This document shows positions 11,690 through 20,159 of a stretch of 64,000 nucleotides of DNA, piece after piece (the stretch's first letter is position 1; the number at the start of each line of letters is the position of its first letter). The position numbers and the translations under genes are program-made. The notes below the pieces were generated by a model. It saw only the letters and a list, made by a program, of their open reading frames with translations, was not told the origin of the DNA and did no database searches. Where the stretch lies: NCBI GenBank assembly GCA_016630955.3, contig CM050002.1:992001-1056000 (forward strand). The letters are read 5' to 3'. This DNA comes from Didymella arachidicola (Eukaryota > Ascomycota > Dothideomycetes > Pleosporales > Didymellaceae).

Positions 11690-12086
11690 ATAGCCTCATC
11701 AGCGTTTGTGTGGACGCTCGTCTGAAGCCTAGCGGGCTAGAGACTCGCATTGATCACGCTCAGTCTCTTGGTGCCAGACACCCTGTTCTGCGTATCCACA
11801 ATACCGCCATTTTCACGCTTCTTATGGCGGCCGTGCAGCATTGGTCGCTTTGCTTGGCGTGAGCGTGGTCATGCTAGCACCCTCGATCGCATCTCCATCG
11901 TTCGCTCCAGGTGTTGGTGCTGTTTCCCACGGAACCAAATACAGCCATGTCTGGCCCTGATACAAGCTTGCGATTCTTCATATACATCGCATACAGGATT
12001 GCAACTTCCGTGAGGTCTGTGAGCGCCTTGCAATCGATGAGTGGCGCATCGAGGATAGGAGTCGGATAGATCCTGGAGTTGCAATT
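11690..12086 (-). pseudogene. GMC oxidoreductase relic, C-terminal part
   Basis: Continues the relic found beyond the retrotransposon, on the same strand. Just after the insertion site a frame reads IYPTPILDAPLIDCKALTDL, resembling the post-catalytic part of glucose-methanol-choline oxidoreductases. Further on, in another frame, GGIVDTQNRVSGTKRLSVIN matches the family C-terminal signature (GGVVD...LRVYG...LRVVDAS). Stops at 11876-11874 and 11739-11737 and at least one frame change show it is broken. The fragment runs directly up to the target-site duplication, so the LINE inserted within this gene's remains. The substrate class of the original enzyme cannot be judged. Confidence 0.65.
12071..12086. 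repeat. LINE target-site duplication, 3' copy
   Basis: TCCTGGAGTTGCAATT is identical over 16 bp to 18087-18102. It abuts the simple-repeat tail of the element. Identity stops on both sides, as expected for a duplication made by target-primed reverse transcription. Confidence 0.93.
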
Positions 12087-12104
12087 TAGTTTAGTTTAGT
12101 TTAG
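12085..12104 (-). repeat. LINE 3' tail, four CTAAA units
   Basis: On the + strand this reads TTTAG four times, so the element ends in (CTAAA)4. Short tandem tails in place of poly(A) mark the 3' end of many LINEs. The first two bases overlap the target-site duplication, so the exact junction is ambiguous by a couple of bases. Confidence 0.85.
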
Positions 12105-12401
12105 TCATCCTACTCGGTTTCAGCCGCGTACTGCGCAGCTATGTCCGGAGTGACAGGCTGTGGCAGACAGCGGACGCGGTGCGGACGTTGATCCGCGCCG
12201 CCCCACTTCATCCTTCGCGAAGAAGAACCAGCTGCCCCCGTAACCTGCCGTCTTCCATCAACCACTATCTAAATATGCTTGCCGGCCCATCTAGATACTG
12301 GTTCTTCTAACTGTATGCTGTGATTCTAGGCTCATAGAGGCGCTCTGCCTCGTCTGTCGCGTCCGCTGTACCTACAGTCTCCCCCCAACGCTCGGCGTCG
12401 T

Positions 12402-15400
12402 CTACGTATCTCTGATCCCCATATGCCCAAGGATCTGCGTCTGCTTCATATACTGGACGGCTTTGGTAGCTAGCTGCGGCGTGCTCAGGATGGTCCTGAG
12501 GCTGTGTCGTCCGGAAAGGTTGGCGAAGATGCGGTTCCGGAGGTCCTTGTGCTTGCTGCAGCGGAGGAGGACGTGCGCGACGGTCTGTCGCCTCTCTCCG
12601 CAGCTGCAACGGGGGCTGGTGATGTCCGGAACATGGCGATTGAAGAGGAAGTCGTTGAGACCGATCTTCTCGGTCCGCAGCTGCACCAGCAGCGCGCTCT
12701 CCCGCTTGCTGAGCCTCTCGTGGAGCTGTAGCACCTTCTTGGTGGGCACTGGCGTGTGTCTGTACGTCGCGCGGCCTTCCTTGTCTTCCCTCCACGCGCT
12801 GATCCACGCTCTCTCTGCCTGCGTCTTGCACCATCTTCTGAGCGTTGTCCTGAGCGGGTATAGCTGTGCGGGCGGGTCTGCTGGCTGCTGTCTGCGGCCG
12901 TTCTCTCTCCATCCGGTGGCTTCCTTGGCGGCCTGGTCGGCGGCCTCGTTTCCAGGTATGCCCGCGTGGGCAGGGATCCATCGGACAGCCACTGAGTATC
13001 CTTTGTCCTGGAGCTCCAGAACCTGTTGCGCGATGTCCGCGAGGATGTACGCGCCTGATCGCCCTTCGGCTTTGGCTATTGACCAGATGGCGGCTTGGTT
13101 GTCCGTGTATATGGCAATTTGTTTTCGTTCGCCGTCTCTGTCTGCATACTCCTGCGCGATCTGCAGTGCGAGGCTGATGCCTTGCAGCTCCGCTGCGTAT
13201 ACTGTCGACAGTGTGTCGGATCCCATATGTACGGATAGCGTCTGTTGTGTTAGCAGGCACACTGCTGCGGAGCCGATCTCGCCCTCGATGCCGCTGCCAT
13301 CTGTATAGATGCTGAGGCTCTTGTTTGCTGCGCATTCTCGATCATGGTGCTTACGGGCCTCCTCCGCATCGTTGTCAATGTAGGTGTGTGGCCCTCGCTG
13401 CCACGGCGGTGTGATGAACGGAGGGATGGGCTCTTGCTTGTCAAGATCGCGCACCTGCTTGCTCCTTAGTGCCTCGTAAGCTTTTTGCCAGGGGCTCTTG
13501 TGTGCCCTGTAGTTCTTGTCAATGACCACTGGTACCGGTTCGCGTGGCTCGTAGCACGCAGTCTGTGCGATGGTCCTAGACGAAGACAGTCGAGTGACGA
13601 CGTCCGCGTTGTGCTTCCAGATCTGCTGCTCGATGGGAAGAAGGAATGTCTCCACATCCAGTGCGACCCTTGATGTCGCTCTGTAGGCGCCGCATATGCT
13701 TCTTGCTGCTCTTGCTTGTATGCTGCGCAGGGCGTCGACCGTCTTGTGCGTGTAGCCGCGCTTCTTGTCGTTGAGGTTGGCATTGGACCAGATGGAACAC
13801 GCGTACATCATCTGTGGCAGCGCGATGGCTTCGTACAGTCTGCGCATGTCTTGCAGTCGGACGCCCCAGGTGGAGCTGCCTAAGCTGCTCAGCGTGTGCA
13901 CTGTGCGAGTTGCCTTTTGTCTGACCGTCTCTACATGTTCTCTCCACTTCAGCTTGGTGTCAAGGGTCAAGCCTAGGTACTTGCACGTTGGTGACGGCTT
14001 TATCTCGCCCCACTCTGTCTGGATGGCCGCGTCGACGTTGATGCGTTTGCGCGATCTTGTGAAGTGGGTCAGCTGGAACTTGTCAGGAGCGAACACTGAG
14101 GCATGTGTGGTTGCCCATCGCTGTGCTTTCTCAAGTGTTGTGCCCAGTATCTCGCACGTTCGTTCTGTGGTCTTGCCCCAAGCGAGGATGGCCACGTCGT
14201 CAATGTATCCTGTAGACATGGTATCTGTCTGCTCGTTGCACTGGTCGACCAAATCGGCGTTGTAGAGGATATAGAGCAGAGGGGAGAGGGGCGAGCCCTG
14301 CGGAATGCCCGTGTTAATTGCGTATTCTTGGGAGTTGAATCCGTCGACCCGGATATGGGTGTGCCTGTCGCTCAAGAAGCTTGCTATCCAGCGCACTGTG
14401 TTCTCGTCGACCTTCCGCTTTCGCAGGTTGTGAAGCAGCCGCTTGTGAGATACGTTGTCGAAGGCTCCGGACACGTCCAGCAACAGGAGGCTGGCCACCT
14501 GGCCGTCTTTGCCGTTGTTCCACTGTTCGTAGATCTTCGCTGTGACAGCGTGTAGTGCGTGCTCGGTAGATCGATGCTTCCTTCCACCCATGTGGGTCGG
14601 TGGTAGCACGTGGTGGGTCTCAACGAGGTAGCTCAGTCTCCGTGCCACTACCGCATCCATGACCTTGCCGATTGTGTTAAGCAGTGCGATGGGCCGGTAT
14701 GCTTTAGGTACTGCGTAGTTGGCTTTACCAGGTTTGCGCAGGACCGCTGTGATAGAGGCTCGGAACGAGACCGGGCAGTAGCCCAGCCGTAGGCTTTGGT
14801 TATAGATTCTCGTCAGGTGGGCTGCAATCAGATCGATGCCGGCTTGCAGCGCTTTGTTTATGATGCCATCCGGCCCTGGAGCCTTGAGGGGCGATGCCGC
14901 TCGTATCGCTGTGCGCACCTCCTTCTCCTCAATCAGTGGCATGTCAATCTGGCCGCTGTACGCAGCGTGCTCTATGTCTCCCAAGTCTGCTTCAGGTGGC
15001 GTTGGAAAGAAGACGTCTCGAAACAGCTCAGCTTTGTCTGCAGGGTCGATGAGTTCTTCTTGTGTGTCAGGGTGATGTATAGTTGGTATGGATCTGGTGG
15101 ACTGGTCGTGCCTCGTGCGTGCCCACTTCGCTAGCTTCCATAGCGCGTCTGGCGACTCAGATGCCCGCTCAATACGGTCTCTGTGTGCTTTACGCAGTGC
15201 CTTTCTAATCGTCCTCGCTTTGTGATTCCTTGCGGCGCGGTATGCTTCCCACGTCTCTTCTGTGTGGTGTCGGCTGTGTGCTCTCTTCAGTCGTTTTGTC
15301 TCAGCGAGCACTGCTCTGCATTCCTCAGTCCATCCCTCGCGTGTATAGGTGGAGGGATGAGTCTCGGGCACTGCTTCGTGTATCGCGTCCTGGATTGCTG

Positions 15401-16277
15401 CTGTCACCTCAGCCGTGTAGGAGTCAAGCGCTGTGTTTGTGAGTGGTCTTCGAAGAGGAGGCAGAGAGCGCCTCAGCGCTTTCGTATACAGTTTCTCGTT
15501 CAGTCTTTTCCAGTCTTTCCGCGGCTTCTTCTCAAGACATTGCACTGTGAGATCTAGCGTTGTGCTTATAGGCAGATGATCTGAGTCGTGGTCTAGGCTC
15601 CTGTCTACTTCGCTTTTGATGACTTGCTCAATCAGCCCTGTTGTAACAAGACAAAGATCGATTGTAGACTGCGATCGGCCTTCTTCGTACGTTACTGTGC
15701 CTGGTGGGAGGGTGTTGTGGAGCGCAAAGTCCCCTATGATGTCTATTAGGTCTTCTGATTCAGGATTAGTGACCTCCCTGTTTAGTCCTCCCCATAAGGG
15801 GTGGTGCAGATTGAAGTCACCAAGTAGCACTTGTTCGTTTGTCTGGTAATGCCTTAGCGCCTCCCGCACCTGCGGTATTGCACTCTGCCGGTTGTTTGAG
15901 GTCTTTGGCGGGTTGTAGACGTTGTGGACAATAAGCTGCTCTTGGCTTTGCTGATCGTCTGTTAAGTCTATGTTAATAATAATAGAACAAATGTCTCTTG
16001 TTCGCTCCTCAAAGCGCCACTTTGTCTGATCTATTCTCTTGTTAATGAAGAAGCAGACCCGTGCTTGGCCTTCCGCGTCTCCTGCTGGGTAGCAAAGGTG
16101 GAACCTATCCTTGGCTGGGTGATGAGTGGTGGCGGAGTACGGGTTCCTCCACGGCTCCTGGATGGCGATGATGTCGAAGTCGTAGATCGCCTGATCGCGC
16201 AGCAGCGACGCCATGACCATGTCTCTCGACTTCCTTACGTTGTACTGTAGTATGTTCAGTCTGTTGTGTCTATTCAT
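12402..16277 (-). CDS. LINE ORF2: endonuclease-reverse transcriptase-RNase H
   Basis: One uninterrupted 1291-aa frame. Residues about 1-245 form an EEP/AP-type endonuclease: LNILQYNVRKS, IIAIQEPW, LLGDFNLHHPLWGG, and SDHLPIS with the catalytic His. The reverse transcriptase spans about 440-730: SPLKAPGPDGI, LLLDVSGAFDNVSH, GIPQGSPLSPLLY, and the active site YIDD at about 691, where fungal LINEs often have YADD. An RNase H domain at about 985-1115 keeps its acidic residues in IYTDGSG, AAELQGISLAL, IYTDNQAA and GNEAADQAA. A zinc-binding CSC...H...C motif lies near 1222. The protein would nick target DNA and copy the element RNA in place. Its ATG overlaps the ORF1 stop (ATGA), suggesting coupled re-initiation. 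Confidence 0.96.
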   Translation of the reverse strand: MNRHNRLNILQYNVRKSRDMVMASLLRDQAIYDFDIIAIQEPWRNPYSATTHHPAKDRFHLCYPAGDAEGQARVCFFINKRIDQTKWRFEERTRDICSIIINIDLTDDQQSQEQLIVHNVYNPPKTSNNRQSAIPQVREALRHYQTNEQVLLGDFNLHHPLWGGLNREVTNPESEDLIDIIGDFALHNTLPPGTVTYEEGRSQSTIDLCLVTTGLIEQVIKSEVDRSLDHDSDHLPISTTLDLTVQCLEKKPRKDWKRLNEKLYTKALRRSLPPLRRPLTNTALDSYTAEVTAAIQDAIHEAVPETHPSTYTREGWTEECRAVLAETKRLKRAHSRHHTEETWEAYRAARNHKARTIRKALRKAHRDRIERASESPDALWKLAKWARTRHDQSTRSIPTIHHPDTQEELIDPADKAELFRDVFFPTPPEADLGDIEHAAYSGQIDMPLIEEKEVRTAIRAASPLKAPGPDGIINKALQAGIDLIAAHLTRIYNQSLRLGYCPVSFRASITAVLRKPGKANYAVPKAYRPIALLNTIGKVMDAVVARRLSYLVETHHVLPPTHMGGRKHRSTEHALHAVTAKIYEQWNNGKDGQVASLLLLDVSGAFDNVSHKRLLHNLRKRKVDENTVRWIASFLSDRHTHIRVDGFNSQEYAINTGIPQGSPLSPLLYILYNADLVDQCNEQTDTMSTGYIDDVAILAWGKTTERTCEILGTTLEKAQRWATTHASVFAPDKFQLTHFTRSRKRINVDAAIQTEWGEIKPSPTCKYLGLTLDTKLKWREHVETVRQKATRTVHTLSSLGSSTWGVRLQDMRRLYEAIALPQMMYACSIWSNANLNDKKRGYTHKTVDALRSIQARAARSICGAYRATSRVALDVETFLLPIEQQIWKHNADVVTRLSSSRTIAQTACYEPREPVPVVIDKNYRAHKSPWQKAYEALRSKQVRDLDKQEPIPPFITPPWQRGPHTYIDNDAEEARKHHDRECAANKSLSIYTDGSGIEGEIGSAAVCLLTQQTLSVHMGSDTLSTVYAAELQGISLALQIAQEYADRDGERKQIAIYTDNQAAIWSIAKAEGRSGAYILADIAQQVLELQDKGYSVAVRWIPAHAGIPGNEAADQAAKEATGWRENGRRQQPADPPAQLYPLRTTLRRWCKTQAERAWISAWREDKEGRATYRHTPVPTKKVLQLHERLSKRESALLVQLRTEKIGLNDFLFNRHVPDITSPRCSCGERRQTVAHVLLRCSKHKDLRNRIFANLSGRHSLRTILSTPQLATKAVQYMKQTQILGHMGIRDT

Positions 16278-17959
16278 GCTTCGTTGTCAGAGTCGATTTC
16301 CATGTGCTGGCTAGTGCCGCTCTGTGTCTGCTGCGTGCTGTTCCCGGTAGCTTCCATGGCCCTCCGGGTAGGTATGACGTGCCTCTGCGGCCTTTGGCTG
16401 CCGTTCGCGTGTGTTGGCTGGTTGTGCTGCTCTGCTGAGTCAATGGTAGTTCCTGCATTAGTCCTCTTCTGTCCTCGTCCAGTTTGCGATCGGTTCCTGG
16501 TGATTGGTGCTGGCTGCGTCGATGCGGGAGCTTGGGCGAGTCTACTCCGTCGGACAGAGGTGGCCGACGCCTCCAGTGGGATGTTGTTCCTTGGTGTCTC
16601 CGCGACTGGGTGGTAGTATGGGCGTACGTCGTATGCAGCCCTTGCTTTTGCCCTCTCCTCCTTCCTGGTAGGGCACTGGTAGCTCCACGCTTCGTGTTCG
16701 CCTCGGCAGGCGGCACACTTCCTGGGTACGTTCCGGTCGAGCTTGGACGGACAATCCCTGCTCTCATGTTGTTGCGCGCAGTAGCCACATGCGATTGTTG
16801 CCTTGCACTGGGTTCCTATGTGGCCGTAGTGTTGGCACTTGAAGCACTGCTTCACTCGGCACTGTCGCTCGTATCGCTCGCACTGGAAGACCTCGCCCTG
16901 CCAGATGAGGCCCTCGTCAATGATCTTGTTAGCGTCCTCTGCCTTGCTGAACTCTATGATGACGCTGGAGGCGGCTTTCGTGGGTGCGTTGCGTGTCAGC
17001 CACCCGACGTACTTGATCTCTGCCTGTGGGATGAACGGCTTGTTGTCCAGCAGTAGCTGATCCCTCGTCTCCTCAAACCTGTCCATGTCTATTGTGCTGG
17101 TGCGCATGCCGTGTGCGATGATGCCGTAGGTTGTAATCCGCAAGGTGGCCCTGTTGCCGATGCGGTGGACCCAGTCGTCAGCGAACTGCTTTAGTGCTTC
17201 TACTTCTTTGTTGGTCGCCGTTCTGATGCTAAGGTCGCCGCTTCTTAGCTGGTTTGAAGAGAGCACCTTGATGCTGTTAATGTTTTCGTTTCTGCTTTGC
17301 GCGATGGCGCGCTCTACATGCGCGTTAAGGTTGCGCGGGTTCATCGCCCGCAGGCTGAGCACTGTACTGGGGTCTCTAATGGTCACAACGACTTCACGCT
17401 GCGTCTGCATAGGAGCCATTCTGGGAACTTGTGTATTCGCTGTACTTGCTAGCGGTGCGCCCCTCGCCGCCATCGCAGCGTAGCTGAGCACGCCACCAGT
17501 CTGTGGTCCTGCGTTTTTGATCTGTCTTGCCATCTGCAGATTGGCCTTACCTACCTCTACCGCCTCCTTGGCTGCAGTCCTAGCTTCCTCTCCGTTCCTT
17601 ATGTTTTGTTGTACGTTTGTGGCGATTGCGTGGACGGTATTAGCGGTGTTCTTTATTTCGGTCTTGAGTTCCTGCTTGACAGCATTAAGCATTCGCGTGG
17701 TGTTGTCGGAGGACGCCTTGGCCTCAGTTTGCAGGATGCTAAGCGCGTCGCACACCGTGCTGAGGTCAGGCGTGTGTTGCACTTTCAGTATAAACGTCAG
17801 CGTGCCGTGTATAATGACCTTGACGAGGTCTGCTGGCACAGGCTGGCTTTGCGTGCGATCGATACAGGCCAGCGCGTCCTGAAGGTAGGTGCTGAGGCGT
17901 GTAGCGTGCTCGCGGAATGGGGTGGGCCACGTGGGCTGCTGAGGCCACGGTGTCGCCAT
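16274..17959 (-). CDS. LINE ORF1: RNA-binding Gag-like protein
   Basis: An intact 561-aa frame. The N-terminal half includes a probable coiled coil (LSILQTEAKASSDNTTRMLN region). Around residues 370-425 there are Cys-rich knuckles: CFKCQHYGHIGTQC is a clear CCHC finger, followed by CGYCAQQHESRDC and CAACRGEHEAWSYQC. The C-terminus is basic and Ser/Gln-rich. Such proteins coat the element RNA and take it to the integration site. The stop codon overlaps the ATG of ORF2 by two bases. The start at 17959 leaves a 127-bp leader to the element boundary. Confidence 0.94.
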   Translation of the reverse strand: MATPWPQQPTWPTPFREHATRLSTYLQDALACIDRTQSQPVPADLVKVIIHGTLTFILKVQHTPDLSTVCDALSILQTEAKASSDNTTRMLNAVKQELKTEIKNTANTVHAIATNVQQNIRNGEEARTAAKEAVEVGKANLQMARQIKNAGPQTGGVLSYAAMAARGAPLASTANTQVPRMAPMQTQREVVVTIRDPSTVLSLRAMNPRNLNAHVERAIAQSRNENINSIKVLSSNQLRSGDLSIRTATNKEVEALKQFADDWVHRIGNRATLRITTYGIIAHGMRTSTIDMDRFEETRDQLLLDNKPFIPQAEIKYVGWLTRNAPTKAASSVIIEFSKAEDANKIIDEGLIWQGEVFQCERYERQCRVKQCFKCQHYGHIGTQCKATIACGYCAQQHESRDCPSKLDRNVPRKCAACRGEHEAWSYQCPTRKEERAKARAAYDVRPYYHPVAETPRNNIPLEASATSVRRSRLAQAPASTQPAPITRNRSQTGRGQKRTNAGTTIDSAEQHNQPTHANGSQRPQRHVIPTRRAMEATGNSTQQTQSGTSQHMEIDSDNEA

Positions 17960-18086
17960 GGCACGTCAGACGCAGTGGGCTGCTGCGGCTGGGTGCTGGC
18001 TAGTCAATTGGCGTCAAGAGCGACCGTTTGAGCGCGAAAATACGAGTGAATTCCAAAAATCGAGTTCTCGCTATGTGTGGTGTTTT

Positions 18087-18102
18087 TCCTGGAGTTGCAA
18101 TT
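18087..18102. repeat. LINE target-site duplication, 5' copy
   Basis: Identical to 12071-12086 (TCCTGGAGTTGCAATT). It fixes the 5' end of the element at 18086 and shows the copy is not 5'-truncated. Confidence 0.93.
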
Positions 18103-19000
18103 GAAAGGCCGAAATATGTAGCTGCTCGTATCTGGGCGGGAGTTCCGGGACGGACCAACAGCCACTGCGGAGTCGATACTGCTAAGCACAGGCCTTTGGA
18201 CCCTCGCAGAATGATGAGATCCGGACTGCCTCATGGCAGCGAAGAAGAAACACCCTGGTCTTGGCAGATTTGATGGCCGCAGAGTTGTCGTCTATATATA
18301 GCTGTACAACTGGAACTGCACCATCGGATGTCCATTCGTAGCAGTCTTGCATTTTGCGCCCTGCTTGCTAGAGAGCCCGCTGTCAGGCGGCATAGATAGC
18401 GATAGATTGCAGCGGCCCCCGTTCGGACAGTAACTGGAGACATTTAGAGCGTCAGTCGTCAGGGTGTAATGAAGAAAGAGCGCAAATTGTTCACAATTGT
18501 ACCTGACCTCCAGTACTGGATGGTCTTGTAGGTTCTGGCAGGCTAGTAAGATCGACGATAGACTGGATGCTGAGCTTCTCCAGATACCTAGCATCATTTA
18601 TACCGGATAACTGTGGGAAACTGCGGCATATGGATAGCCCGAGCTGAAATAACAACTTCCTCCTTCCCAGCACAGAGGCACACGCCAGTCTTGCCATTGA
18701 AACGAATGCGGGATACGGCTGTGTTGGCCATAATGTGGGTCTGATCGCTTCTCAATCTTGACGGTTCACTCGGGTAGGGTATCTTGTCAGATTATTCGCA
18801 TCGATTGAGCGTTACAGGTGGAAGACTCCTTTCGCTTTGCCATTGTTGTATCTGCTGATGATTGTACGCCAATAGTGACAACTCCATTGCAGAAGTTTGC
18901 TTCTTCACATGAACTAGTGCTCTCAAATTAGGCACAACCTTCCTAGATGTATTGAGATGTCTTCTCGTAATAATTACAAACAACATTCTACCGTGGTTTT
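18103..19000 (-). pseudogene. GMC oxidoreductase relic, central part
   Basis: Three frames of the - strand in turn show pieces of a glucose-methanol-choline oxidoreductase. From 18731: VSRIRFNGKTG...EEVVISARAIHMPQF, the family EVILSAGAIxSPQ block. From about 18640: LSGINDARYLEKLSIQSIVDL, the SGIG...L...GI...DLPVG block. From about 18555: CQNLQDHPVLEVRY, the VG.NLQDHP block. Their order is right, but each needs a frame change and in-frame stops follow. A weaker candidate (PNLRALVHV) near 18910 may extend the relic upstream. The FAD-binding N-terminus was not found. The gene was evidently decaying independently of the LINE insertion next to it. Confidence 0.7.
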
Positions 19001-20159
19001 GGCAAAGCCTGCAAGCTACCTAGTGCAAGGTCCGGCCCGCTTCTGGTTCGCGTTCGGCGGCCAGAGCACAATCTACCTTCCGCGGCTTCATAGCTTCTAC
19101 ACTCACCGCCTTCCATCTCACAAGACGGACAAAGAGGACGACAAGCTATATCTGCATTTGCAACATGGTTTGGAAAGACCTGTCATTTGAAACATTACCG
19201 TTCTTTTGATTGGTTCTGGGCGCAAACCTCAAGCTCTTCTCGCCGCGGCTCATGAGTTCCGTCATTGAACAACTTCTCATTCCCACAAAGAGCAGCAACA
19301 CTATAATGCCTTCTTCTGAGCCCAATCCAGGCCTCATCAACAAGGGCCGAAGGATTCCAATACGAGTCTGAGCATTCATGCATCCATCGTTCTCTGCAAA
19401 AACTAATCCTAATAAAGCGTCAGCTACGACAATAAGGCTAGATACTTCAAGACCCGAGATTTGATCACGGCGAACAGTTGTTAAACGCAGATGCAATCGT
19501 CTGGGATTCGAATCGGGCCTCGAACTGGGCCTCGAACTGGGCCTCGAAACAACTCGCGATAAGCAATGGCGCAATGCCCAGGATGGTGTATCCTCGGTGA
19601 CCTCGGTAAGGAAAATGATAGATTCGTCAGGTATAGCGAAGCCTGCGATCTACCATAGCAAGTCACTCAACATCACGTTGAAACAAGCTTCTCCCAGTGG
19701 ATCTCGAGGTTTCTCGCCATTACGCGCTTCAGCCAAGGCCTCGAACGTTGTCAAACGTTGTCAGCAGCTGTGTAACATATAGAAAAGACTATCCAGTAGC
19801 CCAAGCCTTAAATCGTATATCCTCAATTTCGGCTAAACCGAAGCGTGCAATCCGAGGCTGAGCGCACAAAACTACCGTGACACATGGTTGACCGTGGTCC
19901 CGAGCCGGGCACCACGACCACCGGAGTACACTCCTGAAAAAGTCATTTGATAATACAACATTACAGTGAGTTCGAACTACTAGGGTACGACTTCTAACAT
20001 TGCACACCGTACGCCATACCGCTGGCGCCATGACCACTCAGCTATGAGCGGAACCCCGGATACCGTTGAAGCTACGGATGGATCGTTCCACCCAGACACG
20101 TTGATGTACTGTTAAACTCAGCCTGCTCCCCACTTCTCATTTCAACATGACCTCTAAGG
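19001..20159. other. Intergenic with tRNA-like and tandem repeat sequences
   Basis: No gene recognised. It holds a short tandem repeat (19515-19548, unit GGGCCTCGAACT, nearly three copies) and the tRNA-like sequence listed separately. An open frame at 19146-19574 (-) has no recognisable domain. Confidence 0.45.
19955..20045 (-). ncRNA. tRNA-like sequence with A and B boxes (tRNA relic or SINE head)
   Basis: On the - strand TAGCTGAGTGGTC matches the pol III A-box consensus. About 60 bp on, AGTTCGAACTC resembles the B box and T loop. A perfect 5-bp stem (CGCCA/TGGCG) lies between them. However, the acceptor ends do not pair and the T stem has a mismatch, so this is not a working tRNA. Either a decayed tRNA or the head of a tRNA-derived SINE would fit. 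No second copy is seen in this window. Confidence 0.4.

Larger units (their letters stand above)
12087..18086 (-). mobile_element. Full-length non-LTR retrotransposon (Tad-like LINE)
   Basis: A 6.0-kb element on the - strand, bounded by a perfect 16-bp target-site duplication. In element order it has a 127-bp leader, ORF1 (17959-16274), ORF2 (16277-12402) and about 315 bp of 3' sequence ending in a (CTAAA)4 tail. It has no long terminal repeats. ORF1 has CCHC knuckles. ORF2 carries apurinic-type endonuclease, reverse transcriptase and RNase H, the domain order of the fungal Tad1 group. Both ORFs are free of stops and frameshifts, and there is no sign of the C-to-T mutation left by RIP. Insertion is therefore recent, or RIP did not act here. 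It sits within a GMC oxidoreductase relic. Confidence 0.95.

Noticed and set aside
13765..17483. Several + strand frames of 100-190 codons across the LINE
   Set aside because: They are antisense to the intact ORF1 and ORF2 and have no domain features.
19481..19570. T-arm-like GGATTCGAATC suggesting a tRNA gene
   Set aside because: No A box, D arm or acceptor pairing nearby; the similarity comes from a short CGAA-containing tandem repeat.
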